A stretch of DNA of 64,000 nucleotides from DATLZC01 sp037444005 (GTDB lineage: Bacteria; Chloroflexota; Dehalococcoidia; DSTF01; JACRBR01), in contig JBBING010000003.1 of the NCBI GenBank assembly GCA_037444005.1, positions 27,952-91,951 on the forward strand, in the 5' to 3' direction. Both the position numbers and the translations under genes were made by a program. Shown here piece after piece: positions 1-7,959 of the stretch (within the stretch, counting starts at the first letter, position 1; each line of letters starts with the position of its first letter). The notes below the pieces were generated by a model. The model searched no databases, was not told the DNA's origin, and saw only the letters and a list, made by a program, of their open reading frames with translations.

Positions 1-350
1 GAGCCATGGCCGACGTCTACCGCGCCGAGCTGGACGGGATGGTGCTTCCCGCGCTTCACGACCCGGGCGACGTGCCCGTGTACCTCCGCTTCCCTGTCGC
101 GACGTGGGAGCGGGACGCCATCATCGCGCGGGCGCGCCAGAAGCGCATCCTTCTGGACAAATGGTACGACGCGCCGGTAGCGCCCGCGGGCGTCGACCTC
201 GCGGCCGTGCGGTATGTTCCGGGGTCGTGTCCCAACGTCGAGGCCGCGTGCGCGACCACCCTCAATCTGCCCACGCACCCGCGGATCGACGCCGGCGACG
301 CCCGCGCCATCGCGCGTCTCGTCCGCGAACGGGTCGAGGTGGCGGCATGA
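1..350 (+). CDS. C-terminal fragment of a DegT/DnrJ/EryC1/StrS-type aminotransferase
   Basis: This is the 3' end of a gene that enters from the left edge; the frame is open from base 3 and the stop is at 348-350. The fragment carries the typical tail of the DegT family of PLP-dependent sugar aminotransferases: a small-domain strand (VPVYLRFPV), then CPNVEAAC and LNLPTHPRI, where the family has its conserved 'LPlHP' segment, and a final helix. The PLP lysine would lie upstream of the window. The family transfers an amino group to keto-sugars for surface polysaccharides or antibiotics; the substrate cannot be told from this piece. The stop overlaps the ATG of the FemABX gene (ATGA), so the two are probably co-translated. 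An ATG at 6-8 exists but is probably internal, because about 114 residues is far too short for the family. Confidence 0.72.
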   Translation, partial: AMADVYRAELDGMVLPALHDPGDVPVYLRFPVATWERDAIIARARQKRILLDKWYDAPVAPAGVDLAAVRYVPGSCPNVEAACATTLNLPTHPRIDAGDARAIARLVRERVEVAA

Positions 351-1360
351 TCGACGTGCGGACGGTCGACGACCGGGAACGCTGGGACGCTTTTGTGACG
401 GCGCAGCCCGGCCACACCTTCCTGCAATCGTCCAACTGGGGTGAGCTGAACGCCTCCCTGGGGCATCCGGCGCACTTTCTCGGGCTGTGGGAGGGGGGCG
501 ACCTCATCGGCGCCGCGCTCACGTTGGAGATGCGGTCGCGCCGGGGACGCTTTCTCTTTGTGCCGCACGGCCCTCTCATGCCGTGGTCCGAGCGCACGTT
601 CGGCGCGCTCCTCGAGGCGCTGCGAGCGCTGGCGAGAGAGCGGCGGTGCGCATGGATTCGCATCAGTCCGGTGATCTCGCGCGACTCGGCGTTCGGGGCG
701 CTGTTCCGGCAGCACGGCTTCCGTGGCGCGCCCATTCACGTGCACGCCGAGAGCACATGGACGCTGGACGTGCGGCGCTCGGACGAGGAGCTGCTCGCTG
801 GCATGCGGCAGACGATGCGGAACTCGATTCGCCGGGCGATCAAGGACGGGGTCGAAGTGCTGCGAGGGTGCGACCCGGGCCTGCGGGCGGCGTTCTCGAA
901 GCTGTACTACGACACTGTCGAGCGGCAGCAGTTCACCCCGTACTCCGCGGCGTTTCTCGAGCGTGAGGTCGACTGCTTCGCCCGGGACAACCGTATCCAG
1001 GTCTACGTCGCGATGTACCAGGGGGAGGCGCTGGCGGGGGCGATCGTGGTCTTCTACGGGAATTCGGGCTTCTACCATCACGGGGCCACGGCGAACATCC
1101 ATCGCAAAGTGCCCGCCTCGTACCTGGTGCAGTGGGAGGCCATCCGCGAGGCGCGGGAGCGCGGGTGCGCGTACTACAACTTCTGGGGCATCGCGCCGGA
1201 CGACCGGCCCGACCACCCGTGGGTCGGGCTCACGCGGTTCAAGCAGGGATTCGGGGGCTTTCGGACGGACTACCTCCACGCGCAGGACCTTCCGCTCAGC
1301 CCCGCGTACTGGCTGAACTGGGTGGTGGAGACGGCGCGGCGCATCCGGCGGCGGTACTGA
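347..1360 (+). CDS. FemABX-type peptidoglycan/aminoacyl transferase
   Basis: The product has 337 residues and belongs to the FemABX fold (two GNAT-like domains). Members add amino acids from aminoacyl-tRNA to lipid-linked peptidoglycan precursors, or act as related peptidyltransferases. Visible hallmarks are an N-terminal Q-S-x-x-W segment (FLQSSNWGEL, about residue 26), LFVPHGPLMPW, a central MRQTMRNSIRRAIKDGVEV helix typical of the family, and a second GNAT half ending in YYNFWGIAP and LTRFKQGFGG near residues 280-310. FKxGFGG is very characteristic. The ATG at 347 was chosen because it overlaps the upstream stop as ATGA; the longer open frame upstream lies inside the aminotransferase. Pairing with a sugar aminotransferase suggests cell-envelope assembly. 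The amino acid donor and acceptor are unknown. Confidence 0.85.
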   Translation: MIDVRTVDDRERWDAFVTAQPGHTFLQSSNWGELNASLGHPAHFLGLWEGGDLIGAALTLEMRSRRGRFLFVPHGPLMPWSERTFGALLEALRALARERRCAWIRISPVISRDSAFGALFRQHGFRGAPIHVHAESTWTLDVRRSDEELLAGMRQTMRNSIRRAIKDGVEVLRGCDPGLRAAFSKLYYDTVERQQFTPYSAAFLEREVDCFARDNRIQVYVAMYQGEALAGAIVVFYGNSGFYHHGATANIHRKVPASYLVQWEAIREARERGCAYYNFWGIAPDDRPDHPWVGLTRFKQGFGGFRTDYLHAQDLPLSPAYWLNWVVETARRIRRRY

Positions 1361-1390
1361 ACGGCCGCATCGGGGGCTGTGGGCACGGCT

Positions 1391-1420
1391 TTGCCGGGGC
1401 GTTCGGGGCGCGTATACAAT
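1391..1420 (+). promoter_or_regulatory. Promoter upstream of yebC-ruvC-ruvA
   Basis: TTGCCG at 1391-1396 and TACAAT at 1415-1420 are 18 bases apart; TATACA at 1413-1418 gives a 16-base alternative. This is a good sigma-70-type match. GGGGAGG at 1434-1440 then serves as Shine-Dalgarno for the GTG at 1453. It probably drives yebC, ruvC and ruvA together. Confidence 0.6.
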
Positions 1421-1452
1421 GGCGCCGAAGCTAGGGGAGGACACGACGTCTC

Positions 1453-2199
1453 GTGGCCGGCCATTCCAAATGGGCGCAGATCAAGCGCCAGAAGGGCGTC
1501 GCGGACGCGCGACGCGGACAACTGTTCACCAAGCTCGGCCGCGAAATCGCGGTCGCTGTGCGTCAGGGAGGCCCCGACCCTGAGGCGAACTTCCGCCTGC
1601 GCCTCGCCATCCAGCGCGCTCGCGACAACAACATGCCCAACGAGACCATCGAGCGGGCGATCAAGCGGGCGGCCGGAGCGACCGACGGCGCGCGACTCGA
1701 GGAGGTCGTGTACGAAGGCTACGGGCCCGGAGGGGCGGCCATCCTCATCGAAGCGCTGACCGACAACAGGAACCGCACGGTCGCGGAGCTGCGGAACGCC
1801 TTCAGCAAGCTCGGCGGGAATCTCGGCGAATCGGGTAGCGTCGCTTGGATGTTCGAGACGCGAGGCGTGATCGACCTGACGGTGGAGCCCGAGCGCGCCG
1901 AAGAGCTCGCGCTCGTCGCCATCGACGCCGGGGCGCAGGACTTCAAGATCGAAGGCACGGCGATGGAGATCCACACGCGGCCCGAGGACCTCGAGCGGGT
2001 GCGGAAGGCGCTCGAAGACGCCGGAGCGACCGTAGCCGAGGCGCAGATCTCGCGCGTGCCCACCACGACCGTGCAGCTCGACGCCAAGCGCGCGGAGCAA
2101 ACGCTGCGGCTCATCGACCGGCTCGAGGAGCTGGATGACGTGCAGCGCGTCTACTTCAACGCCGAGTTCCCGGACGAGGTGCTCGCCGCATACGCCTGA
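1453..2199 (+). CDS. yebC: YebC/PmpR-family protein (TACO1 family)
   Basis: The product has 248 residues and is a complete YebC-family protein. It opens with MAGHSKWAQIKRQK, the strongly conserved family N terminus, followed by GQLFTKLGREI and the NMPNETIERAIK region. Family members bind ribosomes or DNA; recent work links YebC to translation of proline-rich stretches, while older work called it a transcription regulator, so the precise role here is open. The start is GTG, fixed by the conserved N terminus and by a GGGGAGG Shine-Dalgarno. yebC directly before ruvC-ruvA is a common arrangement in many bacteria, and the three genes are contiguous here. Confidence 0.95.
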   Translation: MAGHSKWAQIKRQKGVADARRGQLFTKLGREIAVAVRQGGPDPEANFRLRLAIQRARDNNMPNETIERAIKRAAGATDGARLEEVVYEGYGPGGAAILIEALTDNRNRTVAELRNAFSKLGGNLGESGSVAWMFETRGVIDLTVEPERAEELALVAIDAGAQDFKIEGTAMEIHTRPEDLERVRKALEDAGATVAEAQISRVPTTTVQLDAKRAEQTLRLIDRLEELDDVQRVYFNAEFPDEVLAAYA

Positions 2200-2215
2200 A
2201 CGGCAGGAGGCCGCC

Positions 2216-2737
2216 ATCGCCTCGCGGCTGACCGTTATCGGCATCGATCCAGGGCTCCGGGTGACCGGCTGGGGCGTCGTCTCGCGAGACGGCCCCGATG
2301 TCCGCGCGGTCGCGTACGGCGCGATCCGTCCCTCTGCCCGCGCCCCAGTTCCCGAGCGGCTCGTCACCATCTTCACGGACCTCGTGGCCATCATCCAGCG
2401 GTACGGCGTCTCAGCGGCGGCTGTGGAGACGCCTTATGTGCCACGCGTGAACGGCGGCAGCCATCGCAGCGCGTTGACCCTCGGGCAGGCGCTGGCGGCG
2501 GCCATGATCGCGGTCGCGCACAGTGGCCTCGAGGTTGCTGAGTACGCGCCGGGCGAGGTCAAGCTCGCGGTCGCGGGATACGGCCGGGGCGACAAGGCGC
2601 AGGTGCAGCGGATGGTGCGCCTGCAGCTCGGCCTGCCGGCGCCGCCGGAACCGAAGGACGCCGCCGATGCGCTCGCCGTCGCGCTCTGCCACGCGCTGCG
2701 TACACGTGAGCTCGCCGTGAAGGAGGCGGCGCCGTGA
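2216..2737 (+). CDS. ruvC: Holliday junction resolvase RuvC, apparent ATC start
   Basis: RuvC is the endonuclease that cuts Holliday junctions handed over by RuvAB. The protein shows VIGIDPGLRVTGWG (first catalytic Asp), AAVETPYV (catalytic Glu) and PKDAADALAVALCH (C-terminal catalytic Asp pair). The start is unusual. A perfect AGGAGG at 2205-2210 is followed after five bases by ATC at 2216, giving 173 residues, the normal family length. The only upstream canonical start is an ATG at 2135, which would overlap yebC by 65 bases and add 27 residues of unrelated sequence. The next GTG, at 2261, would delete the catalytic IDPG. I therefore choose ATC, with ATG 2135 as fallback. The end overlaps ruvA as GTGA. 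Confidence 0.88.
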   Translation: MASRLTVIGIDPGLRVTGWGVVSRDGPDVRAVAYGAIRPSARAPVPERLVTIFTDLVAIIQRYGVSAAAVETPYVPRVNGGSHRSALTLGQALAAAMIAVAHSGLEVAEYAPGEVKLAVAGYGRGDKAQVQRMVRLQLGLPAPPEPKDAADALAVALCHALRTRELAVKEAAP

Positions 2738-3333
2738 GCCCCATCGCGCGGCTTCGGGGTGTAGTCGCGGCCGTCGGTCCCGACTGGGTGGTTGTGGACG
2801 TGGCCGGCGTAGGATTCAAAGCGTCGGTCCCCTCGGGCCTCTGCGCGTCACTCACGGAAGGACGCGACGTCACGCTGTACACCCACCTGCTGGTGCGCGA
2901 GGACGGCATGGCGCTGTACGGCTTCGAGACGCCCACCGACCTCGAGGTGTTCGAGCAGCTCATCTCGGTGTCGGGCGTCGGGCCGCGGGCGGCGCTCGCG
3001 CTGCTCTCCGCGATGAGCGCGAGAGAGCTCGCGACGGCGGTGGTCCAGGGCGACGTCGCGCGCCTGCGAGCCGTGCCGGGCATCGGGGAGAAGACGGCGG
3101 GGCGGCTGGTCCTCGACCTCCAGGCGCGCCTGGCGCCCCTCGCCGTGTCGGGCGACGGAGCCGCGATGCGGCCGGTCGCGCCCCGGCCCGACGAGGACGT
3201 CGTGGCGGCGCTCGTCAGCCTCGGATATTCCCAGGCGGAGGCCACCGCCGCGGCGGCGGAAGCTGGCGACGCCGACCGGCCTCTCGAGGAGCGTATCCGC
3301 CGGGCGCTCGCCTGGTTCGCCCGAAAGCCGTAG
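2734..3333 (+). CDS. ruvA: Holliday junction branch-migration protein RuvA
   Basis: RuvA (199 residues) binds four-way junctions as a tetramer and loads the RuvB motor. The N-terminal OB domain runs over residues 1-65 (MSPIARLRGVVAAVG). Two helix-hairpin-helix motifs follow: ISVSGVGPRAALALL (about residue 73) and LRAVPGIGEKTAGRLVLDL (about residue 108). The C-terminal three-helix RuvB-binding domain carries VVAALVSLGYSQAEA. The GTG start overlaps the ruvC stop by four bases. ruvB does not follow; the next gene is uvrB under its own promoter, so ruvB must lie elsewhere. Confidence 0.95.
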   Translation: MSPIARLRGVVAAVGPDWVVVDVAGVGFKASVPSGLCASLTEGRDVTLYTHLLVREDGMALYGFETPTDLEVFEQLISVSGVGPRAALALLSAMSARELATAVVQGDVARLRAVPGIGEKTAGRLVLDLQARLAPLAVSGDGAAMRPVAPRPDEDVVAALVSLGYSQAEATAAAAEAGDADRPLEERIRRALAWFARKP

Positions 3334-3350
3334 ACGGGCGCCGGGCTGGC

Positions 3351-3356
3351 TATACT
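3351..3356 (+). promoter_or_regulatory. -10 box of uvrB (near-leaderless)
   Basis: TATACT lies 11 bases before the uvrB ATG, so transcription should start within a few bases of the start codon. No good -35 is seen at 17 bases. No Shine-Dalgarno is present between this box and the ATG. Confidence 0.5.
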
Positions 3357-3367
3357 GAGACTGCGCG

Positions 3368-5482
3368 ATGCCCGGCTTCAAGCTCGTCTCCGATTTCCGT
3401 CCCACAGGGGATCAGCCGCAGGCCATCGACGCCCTGGTCGAGGGCGTCCTGAAGGGCTACCGGCGGCAGACGCTGCTCGGCGTCACCGGGTCGGGGAAGA
3501 CGTTCACGATGGCGAACGTCATCGCGCGGGTGAATCGTCCGACGCTCGTCCTCGCCCCCAACCGGACCCTGGCCGCGCAACTCTGCTCCGAGTTCAAGGA
3601 GTTCTTCCCCGAGAACGCGGTCGAATACTTCGTCTCGTACTACGACTACTACCAGCCAGAGGCGTACATCCCGCGGACGGACACGTACATCGCGAAGGAC
3701 GCCGACATCAACGACGAGATCGACAAGCTGCGCCACGCTGCGACGCGGGCGCTGTTCGAGCGCCGCGACGTGCTGATCGTGGCGTCGGTGTCGTGCGTCT
3801 ACGGCCTCGGCGAGCCGGAGGAGTATCAGTCGTTCGTGCTGCGGTTCGAGCGGGGCAAGCCGTTCAACCGGGCGCGGGCCATGCGAAGGCTCGTGGACAT
3901 GCAGTACGAACGGAACGACATGACGCTCACGCGCGGCCGCTTCCGCCTCCGTGGCGACAGCATCACGATCCAGCCCTCGTACGAAGAGGTAGCCGTCCGT
4001 ATCGACTTCTTCGGCGACGAAGTCGAGCGCATCATCGAGATCGACCCGCTGACCGGCGAGGTGCTCGGTGAGCGCGACTGGGTCGACATCTATCCCGCGA
4101 AGCACTTCGTGACGTCGCGGGAGAAGCTCGAGCAAGCCATCGCGGACATCGAGATCGAGCTACGGGAGCGCGTCGAGGAGCTTCGGGCGCAAGGGAAGCT
4201 GCTGGAGGCGGCCCGCCTGGAGGAACGCACGCAGTACGACATCGAGGCGCTCCGAGAAGCCGGGTACTGCTCGGGGATCGAGAACTACTCCTGCCACCTG
4301 GCGCGGCGCCATCGCCCGGCCGACGGAAAGATGGCCGTCACGTGCGGGTCGACCCCGTGGACGCTGCTGGACTACTTCCCGGACGACTTCCTCATGTTCA
4401 TCGACGAGTCTCACATCGCCGTGCCCCAGGTGCGCGGTATGTACCACGGCGACGTCTCGCGGAAGCAGACGCTCGTCGACTACGGGTTCAGGTTGCCGTC
4501 GGCCATCGACAACCGGCCCCTGAGCTTCGAGGAGTTCGAGCGCCGCCTCAACCAGGTCATCTTCGTCTCGGCGACGCCGGGACCCTACGAGCTCGAGGTC
4601 AGCGAGCAGGTCGTCGAGCAGGTCATCCGTCCTACCGGCCTCCTGGACCCGACCATCGAGGTGAAGCCGACCAAGAATCAGATCGACGACCTCCTGCACG
4701 AGATTCGCGTTCGGGTCGACCGCGGGGAACGCGCGCTGGTGACGACGCTGACCAAGAAGATGGCGGAAGACCTCGCGGACTACCTGCAGGAGATGGGGAT
4801 CCGGACGCACTACCTGCACAGCGAGATCGACACGCTGGAGCGGGTCGAAATCCTGCGCGACCTGCGGCAGGGCGTGTACGACGTCGTGGTGGGGATCAAC
4901 CTGCTCCGCGAGGGTCTGGACCTTCCCGAAGTGTCGCTGGTGGCCATCCTCGACGCGGACAAAGAGGGGTATCTCCGGTCGGGCGGCTCGCTCATCCAGA
5001 CCATCGGGCGTGCGGCGCGGCACGTGAACGGCCACGTCATCATGTACGCCGACACCATCACGGACTCCATGCGCCACGCCATCGACGAGACGAACCGCCG
5101 CCGGGCGATTCAGGAGGCGTACAACCGCGAGCACGGCATCACGCCCGAGGGCATCCACAAGGCGATCCGCGACATCACGGACCACGTCAAGAAGGCCGCC
5201 GAGCAGCCGGTGGAGTACATGGGTCCGGTCGACCTCCCGAAGGACCAGATGTTCCGGCTGATCAAGGACCTCGAGGCGGAGATGAAGGCGGCGGCGAAGG
5301 CGATGGAGTTCGAACGCGCGGCGTTGCTCCGCGACCAGATCTTCGAGCTACGCCGGCAGCTCGCCGCCACGGCCGAGGGCGACCTGCTCCACGAGTTCGC
5401 GCGGACGGCGTACGGGTCACTTCGCGGCCGCCGCGAGGGACGACGTTCCGGTCGCATCAGCACGAGCCGCCGGTACCGGTAA
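3368..5482 (+). CDS. uvrB: Excinuclease ABC subunit B
   Basis: UvrB (704 residues) is the damage-verifying helicase-like core of nucleotide excision repair; UvrA loads it and it recruits UvrC. Visible parts are the N terminus FKLVSDFRPTGDQPQAI, Walker A GVTGSGKT at residues 38-45, and the beta-hairpin tyrosine stretch EYFVSYYDYYQPEAYIPRTD. Further on are the DEAD-type LMFIDESH, the helicase motifs LVTTLTKKMAEDLADYL and VGINLLREGLDLPEVSLV, QTIGRAARHVNG, and a C-terminal UVR domain (LEAEMKAAAKAMEFERAALLRDQI, in two halves) that binds UvrC. It is full length, with a short basic tail after the UVR domain. It is transcribed alone, tail to tail with the broken MFS gene. Confidence 0.98.
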   Translation: MPGFKLVSDFRPTGDQPQAIDALVEGVLKGYRRQTLLGVTGSGKTFTMANVIARVNRPTLVLAPNRTLAAQLCSEFKEFFPENAVEYFVSYYDYYQPEAYIPRTDTYIAKDADINDEIDKLRHAATRALFERRDVLIVASVSCVYGLGEPEEYQSFVLRFERGKPFNRARAMRRLVDMQYERNDMTLTRGRFRLRGDSITIQPSYEEVAVRIDFFGDEVERIIEIDPLTGEVLGERDWVDIYPAKHFVTSREKLEQAIADIEIELRERVEELRAQGKLLEAARLEERTQYDIEALREAGYCSGIENYSCHLARRHRPADGKMAVTCGSTPWTLLDYFPDDFLMFIDESHIAVPQVRGMYHGDVSRKQTLVDYGFRLPSAIDNRPLSFEEFERRLNQVIFVSATPGPYELEVSEQVVEQVIRPTGLLDPTIEVKPTKNQIDDLLHEIRVRVDRGERALVTTLTKKMAEDLADYLQEMGIRTHYLHSEIDTLERVEILRDLRQGVYDVVVGINLLREGLDLPEVSLVAILDADKEGYLRSGGSLIQTIGRAARHVNGHVIMYADTITDSMRHAIDETNRRRAIQEAYNREHGITPEGIHKAIRDITDHVKKAAEQPVEYMGPVDLPKDQMFRLIKDLEAEMKAAAKAMEFERAALLRDQIFELRRQLAATAEGDLLHEFARTAYGSLRGRREGRRSGRISTSRRYR

Positions 5483-5489
5483 CGCGCGG

Positions 5490-6505
5490 TCAGGCCTCGG
5501 GGAGGCGGCCGGCGTCCCTGACCTCGCGGCGGGTCGCGGCGATGAGGAGCACCAGCGCCAGGCTGGTCCACCCCAGGAGCGGCATCGTCAGCTCGAAGGT
5601 CGCCCACTGGGCGAGCGCCCCGATGGGCAGCGTCAGCGCCTGAGAGATGCCTTGGCTCATCATGAACAGGCTCATCACGCGCCCCTGAACGTCGTTGGGC
5701 ACCGTCCGTTGCACGAGCGACGTCGCCGACACCGACTGGACGGTGAGCAGCCCGCCAAGTCCGAGGTTCAGCGTCGCTGACAGCGGGATGAGCCTCGAGT
5801 AGCCGAAGCCGACGACGCAGGCGGAAAAGCCCGCTGCCGCGGCGATGAGGAGCCAGCCCTTCCGCGGGAAGTGGCCCACGTTCGTCATGGCGAGCGAGGC
5901 GACCATCGACCCTATGCCCCACGTCATCGCGAGGAGCCCCACGCCTGTCGCCGACAGGCCGAGGACCCGGCTCGTCCACACGGGTCCGAGGTTCGCCACG
6001 ACGGGAAACCCGAGGCCGCTCACGGAAAACGTGAGCAGGATGATCCACAGGACCGCGGGGTGCGACCGCGCGTACTGGGCGCGTCGACGGCGCCGAGGCC
6101 GGACGCGACGAAGATCAGGACCAGGAACAGCGCGACCGTGACTGCGTCTCCCCCGGGCGAGGTCAGCATCACCACGGCCACGGCGGCGCTGGTGAGCATC
6201 CCCAGCGTCTGGGTGACCATGAGCAGCTTCCGCCGGTCGAAGCGGTCGGCCAAGGCGCCCCCGAAGAGGCTGAACCCGAGCATGGCGCCGCCGCGGGTGG
6301 CGCCGAGCAGGCCGGCGAGCACCAGCCTCGAGCCTTCGCCCGTGCGGTCGGCGAGGAACAGCACCTGCGTCACGAACTGCATAGGCATCAGCGCGCTGCC
6401 CATGAACATGCCGAGCCAGAGCAGCGTGTAATCGCGGTGGCGAAACGAACGGAAGGGCGACGGCCGACGGCTGCGGGACGACGTGGATTCAGTCGCCGTC
6501 GTCAT
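5490..6505 (-). pseudogene. MFS transporter disrupted by internal deletion and frameshift
   Basis: The gene reads as two pieces of one major facilitator. The N-terminal half (6505 down to about 6080) starts MTTATESTSS, has four membrane segments and ALADRFDRRKLL, the family's motif A, and runs to GLGAVDAP. The C-terminal half (about 6080 down to 5490) resumes in another frame with QYARSHPAVLWII and carries the last six membrane segments. In intact relatives of this MFS_3 type about 80 residues, including the fifth and sixth membrane helices, separate those two points. Here the two ends are fused directly, so a segment is missing and the frame is shifted at about 6076-6085. A single-base sequencing error cannot explain the missing helices. 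The product should be non-functional; a reference sequence would tell whether this is biological or an assembly collapse. Confidence 0.75.
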
Positions 6506-6512
6506 GTTCCGG

Positions 6513-6546
6513 AGTATGACGGTCCGGACGCGATGGCGCCATCGCG
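6513..6546 (-). promoter_or_regulatory. -10 box and 18-bp palindrome upstream of the broken MFS gene
   Basis: CATACT (complement of 6513-6518) sits seven bases before the ATG at 6505. A perfect 18-base palindrome, CGCGATGGCGCCATCGCG, spans 6529-6546, where a -35 to -10 spacer would be. This is a plausible operator for a transporter gene, but no regulator gene lies next to it. Confidence 0.4.
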
Positions 6547-6600
6547 CATCTGTCTCTGAACGGCCCAGGTCGTCCTACGATAGGTCTATCCGCCGACGAT

Positions 6601-7845
6601 TTAGCGCTCGGGCGGCACAGTCAGAAGGGCGACGGCCCCGGCGGTGCGGCGCTGCCGCCGGGTGATCTGGAGATGCCAGAGGGTCAGGATGAGGGCGACG
6701 ATGAGGAGCAGGGCGCCGAACTTGAACGGCGCGAGCGGTCCGTACATCTCTCCGACGCGTCCGCCGAGGGCCTGGCCCAGCGCCCCACCGAGACCCTGGA
6801 TCGCCGTCATCGCCCCGAGAAGCAGTCCGCGGCTCCCGATGTCAGTGGCGTCGAGCGCGGCGGCGCTCCACGCCGGCAGGCTGACGGCGTACGCCAGCCC
6901 CGCCAGCACCGCCAGGTTGACCGCGAGCAAGGGGTTCCGCGTGAGTGTGAGCAGGAACAGCGACAGCGCGGCCAGGAACAACCCTGCGATGAGCGGCACA
7001 TGGCGCCCGAGCCTGTCGGCGACGTGACCGAACTTGACCACGACGATGGCGGCGACCGTCGCCGACGGGATGAGGAAGAGGGCCATGATGTAGAGCTTGG
7101 TGTCCAGCACCTCAGTGACGTACCGGCCCACGACGGGCGTGTGGATCGTCGTGCCGAGGCTCAGGAACAGGACGATGGCGGCCAGCGAAACCACCGCCGG
7201 CGTCAGCGTTCGGCCTCCGTCAGGCGTGGCGCATTTCGGCGCGCAGACGACGGGCGTGACCCGGAACGAACACTTGCGGGCCGCGAGGGCGAGCGCGAGG
7301 CCGTTGAACCCGAGGCACGCGGCGAACGCAGCCTGGTACGAGATGAAGTCCATGAGCACGACGCCGACCACCGTGCCGAGGCCGAGCCCCACCATGCCCG
7401 CCGCATTCATGGCGCTCATCACGGAGCCCCGGCGGTTCTGCGGAAGCGTCTCGCCCAGGTGTGCCATGAAGGCGGGCCACATGGTGGCGGCGCTCAGACC
7501 CAGGAGCGCGCTCAGGCCCAGGAACGCGTGAGGTTCGGGGACCTGAAGCATCAGGAACAGCGTCGGGATGCCGATGGCCATCCCGATCACCATCGTGAGG
7601 CGGCGGCCGATGCGGTCGGCGATCCACCCGGCGGGTGTCTGCCAGAGGAACCGGACGCCTCCGTAGATGGCCATCGCATAGCCGGGAAACGCGGGGCTCG
7701 CGTCGAGCTGGACGGGAAGGTACTGCTGGACGATCGATAGAAAGAACACCCCGACGGAGGCTTGCCAGAGGAAGACGACCGCGATGAATTCGGCGATGTG
7801 CGCCGGGGCGCTACGCGGTAACACCATCCGTGCGATGCGGTTCAT
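6601..7845 (-). CDS. MFS transporter, intact
   Basis: The product has 414 residues and about 12 membrane segments and is a complete major facilitator. The first half shows YGGVRFLWQTPAGWIADRIGRR, the loop 2-3 motif A region with the usual D-R-x-G-R-R. The second half repeats it as FGHVADRLGRHVPLI, as expected from the internal duplication. A cytoplasmic stretch with cysteines (about residues 190-215) links the halves. The substrate cannot be read from the sequence; the pattern resembles drug or small-metabolite exporters. It is transcribed in the same direction as the broken MFS gene but belongs to a different subfamily. The 114 bases upstream hold no clear -35/-10 pair; a purine-rich GGGAGAGAG lies about 55 bases before the ATG. 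Confidence 0.85.
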   Translation of the reverse strand: MNRIARMVLPRSAPAHIAEFIAVVFLWQASVGVFFLSIVQQYLPVQLDASPAFPGYAMAIYGGVRFLWQTPAGWIADRIGRRLTMVIGMAIGIPTLFLMLQVPEPHAFLGLSALLGLSAATMWPAFMAHLGETLPQNRRGSVMSAMNAAGMVGLGLGTVVGVVLMDFISYQAAFAACLGFNGLALALAARKCSFRVTPVVCAPKCATPDGGRTLTPAVVSLAAIVLFLSLGTTIHTPVVGRYVTEVLDTKLYIMALFLIPSATVAAIVVVKFGHVADRLGRHVPLIAGLFLAALSLFLLTLTRNPLLAVNLAVLAGLAYAVSLPAWSAAALDATDIGSRGLLLGAMTAIQGLGGALGQALGGRVGEMYGPLAPFKFGALLLIVALILTLWHLQITRRQRRTAGAVALLTVPPER

Positions 7846-7959
7846 AGCTCGGTCCGTTCCCTGTCTCTCCGTTGTTCTCGGCCGGGGGAGCTCCTAAGCT
7901 CTCTCCCTGATTGTCGGCACGCGTCCCAGCGGCCTGCACGTCTCGAAGTTACGTCTCCG

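Noticed and set aside
56..1444. Long open frames antisense to real genes here and throughout
   Set aside because: High GC keeps shadow frames open; they are Arg/Pro/Ala-rich, lack motifs, and overlap well-supported genes.
2135..2215. ruvC start at ATG 2135
   Set aside because: It would overlap yebC by 65 bases, adds sequence unlike RuvC, and ignores the perfect AGGAGG at 2205. It is kept only as a fallback.
5490..6505. Two independent membrane proteins
   Set aside because: Together they make one MFS transporter with a missing middle part; neither half is a complete family member.
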